From the NCBI RefSeq assembly GCF_026151205.1, contig NC_087082.1, positions 12,867,865-12,931,864 of the forward strand: a stretch of DNA of 64,000 nt. The letters run 5' to 3'. Below the pieces are notes generated by a model. That model worked only from the letters and a program-made list of their open reading frames with translations, did not search any database and had not been told where the DNA came from. This document shows positions 58,638-64,000 of the stretch, in pieces. The DNA is from Bolinopsis microptera. Taxonomy: Eukaryota; Ctenophora; Tentaculata; Lobata; Bolinopsidae. Made by a program: the position numbers and the translations under genes. Position 1 is the stretch's first letter. Each line of letters begins with the position of its first letter.

Positions 58638-59632
58638 ATGTAAACTCATAACTTCATTAATAAAGAGGTAATTTCAACGATTTCGAAATTTATCTTTGAA
58701 AACATATTTTCTTTTTGTTTAGGTAAGCATATTTGTCGATCACTGACTGAATATGCCACTTTTTACTTGAGCAGACGTTGCGTGCGCATACAATTAATCA
58801 ATTATATGAATATTGAATTACCGTAAATTTTTGCATATTGGTATTTTATATATAGTTTGATAAGCATGCAAACTTTCAAAAGATTTCAAAAAGAACGTGG
58901 ATCCCGATCACAACGGTGACCGGGTCTCCAAAGTTAATAAAAATAGTCAAAAAATGGCCCTCAAATTCAATGTTAAAAATTTGCAGGAGTCATTTTAGCC
59001 TTAAGGCCTACAAAATAAGGAAATATTCTCCATCAGTGGAAAAATTTTAGAAAAAATTTCAACGGACTTTAACTTGGACGGACTTTAAATGCACGGACTT
59101 TACTTGAACGGACATTAAAATGTAAACTCATAATTTCATTAATAAAGAGGTAATTTCAACGATTTCGAAATTTATATTTGAAAACATTTCTTTTTGTTTA
59201 GGTAAGCATATTTATCGATCACTGACTGAATATGCCACTTTTTACTCATTCAAGTTGGCATTAAATCCATATATATTATATAATGCCATCTAAATGTCGC
59301 TGGATCGGAAAGCAAAATTTATTCGAGATCACGAATGAGCAAAATTTTCAACTTTCGCTCGTGTAAACTAATTGAGCAGACGTTGCGTGCGCATACAATT
59401 ATATGAATATTGAATCACCGTAAATATCGGTATTTTATATATAGTTTTATAAGCATGCAAACTTTCAAAAGATTTCAAAAAGAACGTGGATCCCGATCAC
59501 AACGGTGACCAGGTTTCCAAAGTTGATAAAAATAGTAAAAAAATGGCCCTCAAATTCGATGTTCAAAATTTGCAGGAGTCATTTTAGCCTTCTGCCTTAG
59601 GGCCTGTACGAAATAAGGAAATATTCTCCATC
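58638..59632. repeat. Local tandem duplication of about 400-500 bp next to family-A ends
   Basis: 58638-59035 and 59119-59632 are about 95% alike (ATAAAGAGGTAATTTCAACG; GAGCAGACGTTGCGTGCGCA; AAAGAACGTGGATCCCGATC). The second has an extra segment of about 120 bp (about 59246-59370). The 80 bp between them is a fragment of the family-A right end (CGGACTTTAACTTGGACGG). This suggests the element end took part in the duplication. Confidence 0.8.
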
Positions 59633-59639
59633 AGTATTG

Positions 59640-60620
59640 TAGGTTTATAACCTACCAGGACGCGCGCCGAGTTGGATTATATGGAAGTGGAACAGATATT
59701 TTACGAGTACCACCCGTTAACATCAGTACTTTGTCGAAATCTAGCGCACTTTTCTGCACTTGAATTAGTAAAATCCAATTTAATTTTATGGATGGCCTCC
59801 GTGTTAGACTTAGAACTTTTGCATTGTCTAACGCGTTTTATACAGTTTTTATCAGTATATAACCAATAACCAAATTGCTAGGTAATACTAATTATATTCA
59901 GCTTTTATTCACCGTTGTAACACGTCGTGACCCCCATACCATTGTCATTTCACTAATATCGTGGTTATTATAAAATCCACGATACAGCTAGGGCCGCGCA
60001 GGTTTACAATTAACGTGTGACAAATTCACCGTACCCCCGTAAAAATGAATAATTTTTGATCATGTCCATGATCAATGATCATCAAATTAATATTTACTTA
60101 CCAACATGACAAAATAAAACGATAATTTATTTATTACGTAAACTGATAAGATTGATAACAATCTACAGGCACAATAAAATTTACGTTGTCATTTTTAAGT
60201 TTCGTTAGGGCTCCCTTTAAAAAACTTAAAACCTATTAATGAAAGAGCATTTTGTTTTTATTTCACTGATTACTGGTTAGATACAAATTCATTTGTAGTT
60301 GTACCGATCAAACATTTGAATTGCACCGTTGTCATTACAATTTAAATCTGATTACAGTTCCTGAGTTCCAGAACATTCTACCATAGGCTTAATCAAAACC
60401 AACAACTCTTACTAAAATTATACTCATATTTCAAAATATTTCCTATAACAGTAAATTAACTGTACAAGTGTACTGTACAAGTTCCAGTAACAAAGCATTG
60501 GTTATCAGTTTGTGATAATTTAAACAAACCGCGACAGGTTGGTGGATGCTCGCATGAATTAAGATCTTCGTTATTTATACTTGATCATGATGGCTATATT
60601 TATCCGATAATTTACCGATA
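59640..60620. other. Non-coding stretch, nothing recognised
   Basis: AT-rich DNA. A 65-codon frame (59672-59869) begins inside repeat flank and has no domain; not supported. Confidence 0.35.
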
Positions 60621-60624
60621 ATTT

Positions 60625-60738
<114 letters not shown>

Positions 60739-60757
60739 GTTTCATATTTCATTGCCG

Positions 60758-60945
60758 CTAATTTAAAATATTAAACTTATAACGAGAACGCAAAGAGCGG
60801 ATAGCATTTTTACCGTCAGCATGTATTTCTGTACTTGGTAGGGCAAACATAAAGATACTATCATTGATATCTTCAAAAGTAATGAAATCTTTAACAAAAG
60901 CATTTTTACAGTCCAAACACCCCGCCGAAAACCTTATGATATAAG
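60758..60945 (-). CDS. Candidate short coding exon, unknown
   Basis: A minus frame of about 60 codons ending at TAG 60758-60760 reads like a real protein: [51 protein letters not shown]. It contains a C-x2-C pair. No ATG and no clear acceptor (a stop lies just upstream), so it may be an internal-to-terminal exon or a mobile-element relic. No domain recognised. Confidence 0.28.
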
Positions 60946-60959
60946 ATCACAACAGTTTA

Positions 60960-62189
60960 GGCGGTGTAAAGATAGTAATATAGACAGATTGTTGTATGGA
61001 ATTGACGCTTTCATTTTAACTTTTTGATTTTTCGATCGGAAGTATAACTGAATAATCTTTTCAGCGAACAAAAACATGAAAAAGGAGGAGGCGGTGACGG
61101 GTGATCACAATATGAATAACAATAACTCCACTCACAGCTCAGATATACGAAAAAACGAACATTTTGATTGAGTACATAATTTCCCAAAAATCTTATTCAT
61201 TTCCACAATTAAACGAAAACAGAATATTTCAGCAAGCACTCCATTCTTCTTCGGAGACAAATCAGGATTTCAATATTCATTTTCTCCACTCCTTAGTAGA
61301 AATAGAATAGGTATGAAATTTTAGGGTAGGTTAGATGTTACAGCTAGGTAAGCTAGGGCTCTATAAACTTATAAAGGCCAGGGGCTTTAATGACGAATTT
61401 AACAATTTCCTTCCAATACAAGTTCTGCAAGAATCAACAGATACCAGTGGGGTCATCTAGTCACTGTTATGTTACTGTTAGGTTACTGTGGTTACTGCAG
61501 TTACTGATTACGCAACGACTAATTGATCTGAATGGTGTGTGGTCCTACTGTCGTAAAACATTTCCCTCAACTTTCTTAGTCCATTACGTGAACATGAACT
61601 AGCTGTCTAGTGTCTAATAATCCTCATCGTCAGATGCAACTCGTTGAATAACCTATGAGTAGAAGAGAGTCAATGATAGAGATGATGTAAAATGATGACT
61701 TGTCCAGATATGAAGTGGATGCTGATAGAACGTGGCGAGATTCAAGGAATGTGCAGATGATTGGAATGTTGAGAGTTGGAATCAGTTGAAATATGGTTGA
61801 AGTGAACATAATTTTGAATGATTTATTGATTATAATATAATCGGAGCATCAGATCACTATGTCGGATTCGAAAATATTATGTCTTAGTTTGTTTGTTTGA
61901 AACCAACACTCAGATGATGTAGAATGTACATGGTGTTTAGAATATCAAGTACGTGTGAGGAGAACGGGAAGAATTTAATAATCTCTTTCATGAAATGAAT
62001 TACTTAAAATTCTGTTACAAAAACCTAAATGTCTTGCCTTCCGCTTTATCTGGCATAGAATGCAAATTTTATTATCCAAAGTATGTTTTGATAGTCATGA
62101 TTAATTTTATCAACGTCTGTACTGATGGTTGTGAGCACTGGTCTAGCCCCATCTTTTCTCTTTTCATAAAGTCATAAGGAGAATTTATC
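60960..62189. other. Non-coding stretch downstream of the Ser-rich gene
   Basis: AT-rich; the part next to 62190 is probably the 3' UTR of the minus-strand gene. The frames at 61390-61602 and 61995-62177 are not supported. Confidence 0.4.
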
Positions 62190-64000
62190 TTAGTCACTTC
62201 TCAGCCATTTCTCTGATAGATCAGAACCTGATGAAAAGGTGGAAAGTGTACTTCCTGAGCTTGTCCCGAATAATTCGTTGATCATGCTTGAAGCCTCTTT
62301 TTCTTCTGTCTGTGGAGTCGATGCAGACATCAGAGAGATGTCATTGTCGGGACTCTTTTCAGAAACGACTTGTGGAACTGACATTGAGTTGTGCAAGTTT
62401 AAAAATGTATCCTCTGAAGACTGCCTTTTTTCGTCATTATCCGATTGTAGAATATTCTCTGATCGTTTACTTCTAACAGATCCCTTCGATGACTTTTCTT
62501 GTAAGTGGCTGTCCAATTTTTGTGTTGATTGCCTTGGTACACTCCTCATCGCTTCTGATGGCTCTGGTTTCGGGTAAAGTTTTAAAGCAGCCTCCCTTAC
62601 CCTAGAGTTAGATGCGTATCCTCCACTTGTATCTGATCTGAAGCTGTTAAATGAACTGTTACTCGCCACTTTATTTGTTAACATTTCAGAACTTAAGGTA
62701 GAAATTGTACCTCCTGAGCTTGCTCCAAACATTTCACTGATAGCAGATTGTTGTTTTTCATCTGTTTCAGAGATAAGAAGAGATTGTTTTGAGACTTCAG
62801 GAATCTCCTGTGAGCGATATGAATTGATCGACATCATTCTGCGAGAAGTGCGAACCGGAGAAGGATCTTCTGAAATTGATGACCTCTGACCTGCGTCAGC
62901 ACTGGCACTTATAGGTCTTTCTATAGAGTTAAAACCTGCAGGTAACGAAATCTGCGAGGGGTGAGGATCCTCTTTAAAAACATCGTGTGGAATCGGCGTT
63001 GAATCGGATGATTTTGAACTGAAGCTGTTAAATGAACTGTTACTCGCCACTTTATTTGTTAACATTTCAGAACTTAAGGTAGAAATTGTACCTCCTGAGC
63101 TTACTCCAAATATTTCACCGATCGCAGATAGTTGTTTTTCATCTGTTTGAGAGATAAGAAGAGATTGTTCTGAGGCTTCAGGGATCTCCTGTGAGCGATA
63201 TGAATTGATCGACATCATTCTGCGAGAAGTGCGAACCGGAGAAGGATCTTCTGAAATTGATGACCTCTGACCTACGTCATCACTGGCACTTATAGGTCTT
63301 TCTATAGAGTTAAAACCTGCAGGTAACGAAATCTGCGAGGGGTAAGGATCCTCTTTAAAAACATCTTGTGGAATCAGCGTTGAATTAGATGATTTTGAAC
63401 TGAAGCTGTTAAATGAACTATTACTCTTCGCTTTATCTGGTATCATTTCAGAACTTAACAAGGTAAAAGGTGCAGCTCCTGAGCTTGCTCCAAATATTTC
63501 ATTGACCATGGATTGTTGCTGTTCATCTGCTTTAGAGATCGAAGAGATTGTTCTGAGGCACCAGGAATCTCCTTTGAAAAATTCTGCGGAATGAAAGTAG
63601 AATCTCTGGAGTTGGATCGATATGAATTGATTGACATCATTCTGCGAGAAGTGCGAACCGGAAAAGTATCTTCTGAAATTGATGACCTCTGACCTACATC
63701 ATCACTAGCACTTATAGGTCTTTCTATAGATTTACAACCTGGTAATAAACTCTGCGAGGGGTGTTGGTCCTGTTTAGAAATATCTTGTGGTATCAGCGTT
63801 GAATTAGATGATTTTGAACTGAAGCTGTTAAATGAACTATTACTCTTCACTTTATCTGGTAACAAATCAGAACTTAACAAGGTAGAAATTGTACCTCCTG
63901 AGCTTGCTCCAAATGTTTCACTAATTGCAGATGGTTGTTTTTCGTCTAATTGAGGGGTCATAGACAATTCTGTAGACGTATCAAGACTCTCTTTAGATAC
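62190..64000 (-). CDS. Ser-rich tandem-repeat protein, partial, with a frameshift
   Basis: The frame is open from the window's right edge to about 63545 and, after a shift of one base, on to the stop at 62190-62192: about 600 residues in one exon. It consists of roughly 127-residue repeats, each with NSSFNSFSSKSS, IERPISASDD, GQRSSISEDPSPVRTSRRMM, SINSYRS and an FGASSGGT block, then a unique C-terminus (REAALKLYPKPEPSEAMRS; LRSD). It is disordered and rich in SP/RxxS phosphorylation-like sites. At about 63536-63546 the repeat has GATCGAAGAG where its sisters have GATAAGAAGAG, a 1-base loss. Either an assembly error or a broken allele. The 5' end lies outside the window. Function unknown; perhaps cytoskeletal or scaffold-like. 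Confidence 0.65.

Overview
This window looks like nuclear DNA of an invertebrate animal. The genes have many small exons and short introns (mostly 100-400 bp) with GT-AG and a few GC-AG junctions. The proteins are metazoan extracellular types (Ig plus animal haem peroxidase, trypsin plus LDL-receptor class A). The DNA is AT-rich and crowded with DNA-transposon relics, non-LTR and Penelope-type retroelements, microsatellites and TTAGGG-type telomere-like motifs. I cannot name the phylum from the sequence alone. There is no prokaryotic-style gene content, and most short open frames are chance.

Layout. 1-7.3 kb: E-box motifs, a perfect 294-bp (CA)n tract, a few orphan exon candidates, tRNA-like SINE debris, a three-hairpin mini-transposon and a 669-bp TA-flanked MITE. 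7.3-9.99 kb: a minus-strand LINE tail split by a 1.6-kb TIR element that carries about 17 copies of one 16-bp motif. 9.99-11.07 kb: a truncated LDLa exon run into by the 3' end of another LINE. 11.6-17.7 kb (+): a complete 11-exon secreted trypsin-like serine protease gene with C-terminal LDLa repeats and a hydrophobic tail (about 500 aa). One of its introns holds a Penelope-like retroelement. 18.5-19.4 kb: a broken LINE ORF1-like gene.

22.8-35.8 kb (-) and 42.2-53.8 kb (-): two tandem, same-strand copies of an Ig-domain/haem-peroxidase (peroxidasin-like) gene. The duplication unit is about 14-15 kb and includes 2 kb of upstream DNA. Copy 1 reads as an intact 27-exon gene of about 1,320 aa with four Ig domains. 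Copy 2 has lost the first Ig domain by an in-frame fusion of the signal-peptide exon to the second Ig, has a shorter Gly/Thr-rich linker, and has an early stop in its last exon. Both contain a 65-bp minisatellite made from an intron/exon boundary, so one real 3' splice site is preceded by 7 (copy 1) or about 17 (copy 2) decoys.

38-42 kb is a spacer with an E-box cluster and a 0.8-kb TIR element (family A). 56.4-58.4 kb is a second family-A element with a nested 1.4-kb element, flanked by an 8-bp duplication and built of long inverted arrays of AGCGCT-containing units. 58.6-59.6 kb is a local duplication. 60.6 kb has a long (AT)n tract. 62.2-64.0 kb (-) is a Ser-rich tandem-repeat protein gene that continues past the window edge and carries one apparent frameshift.

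The protease and the peroxidasin-like proteins would all be secreted or cell-surface. Nothing shows that they work in one pathway. The main interest lies in the structured mobile elements and the splice-site-derived repeat array.
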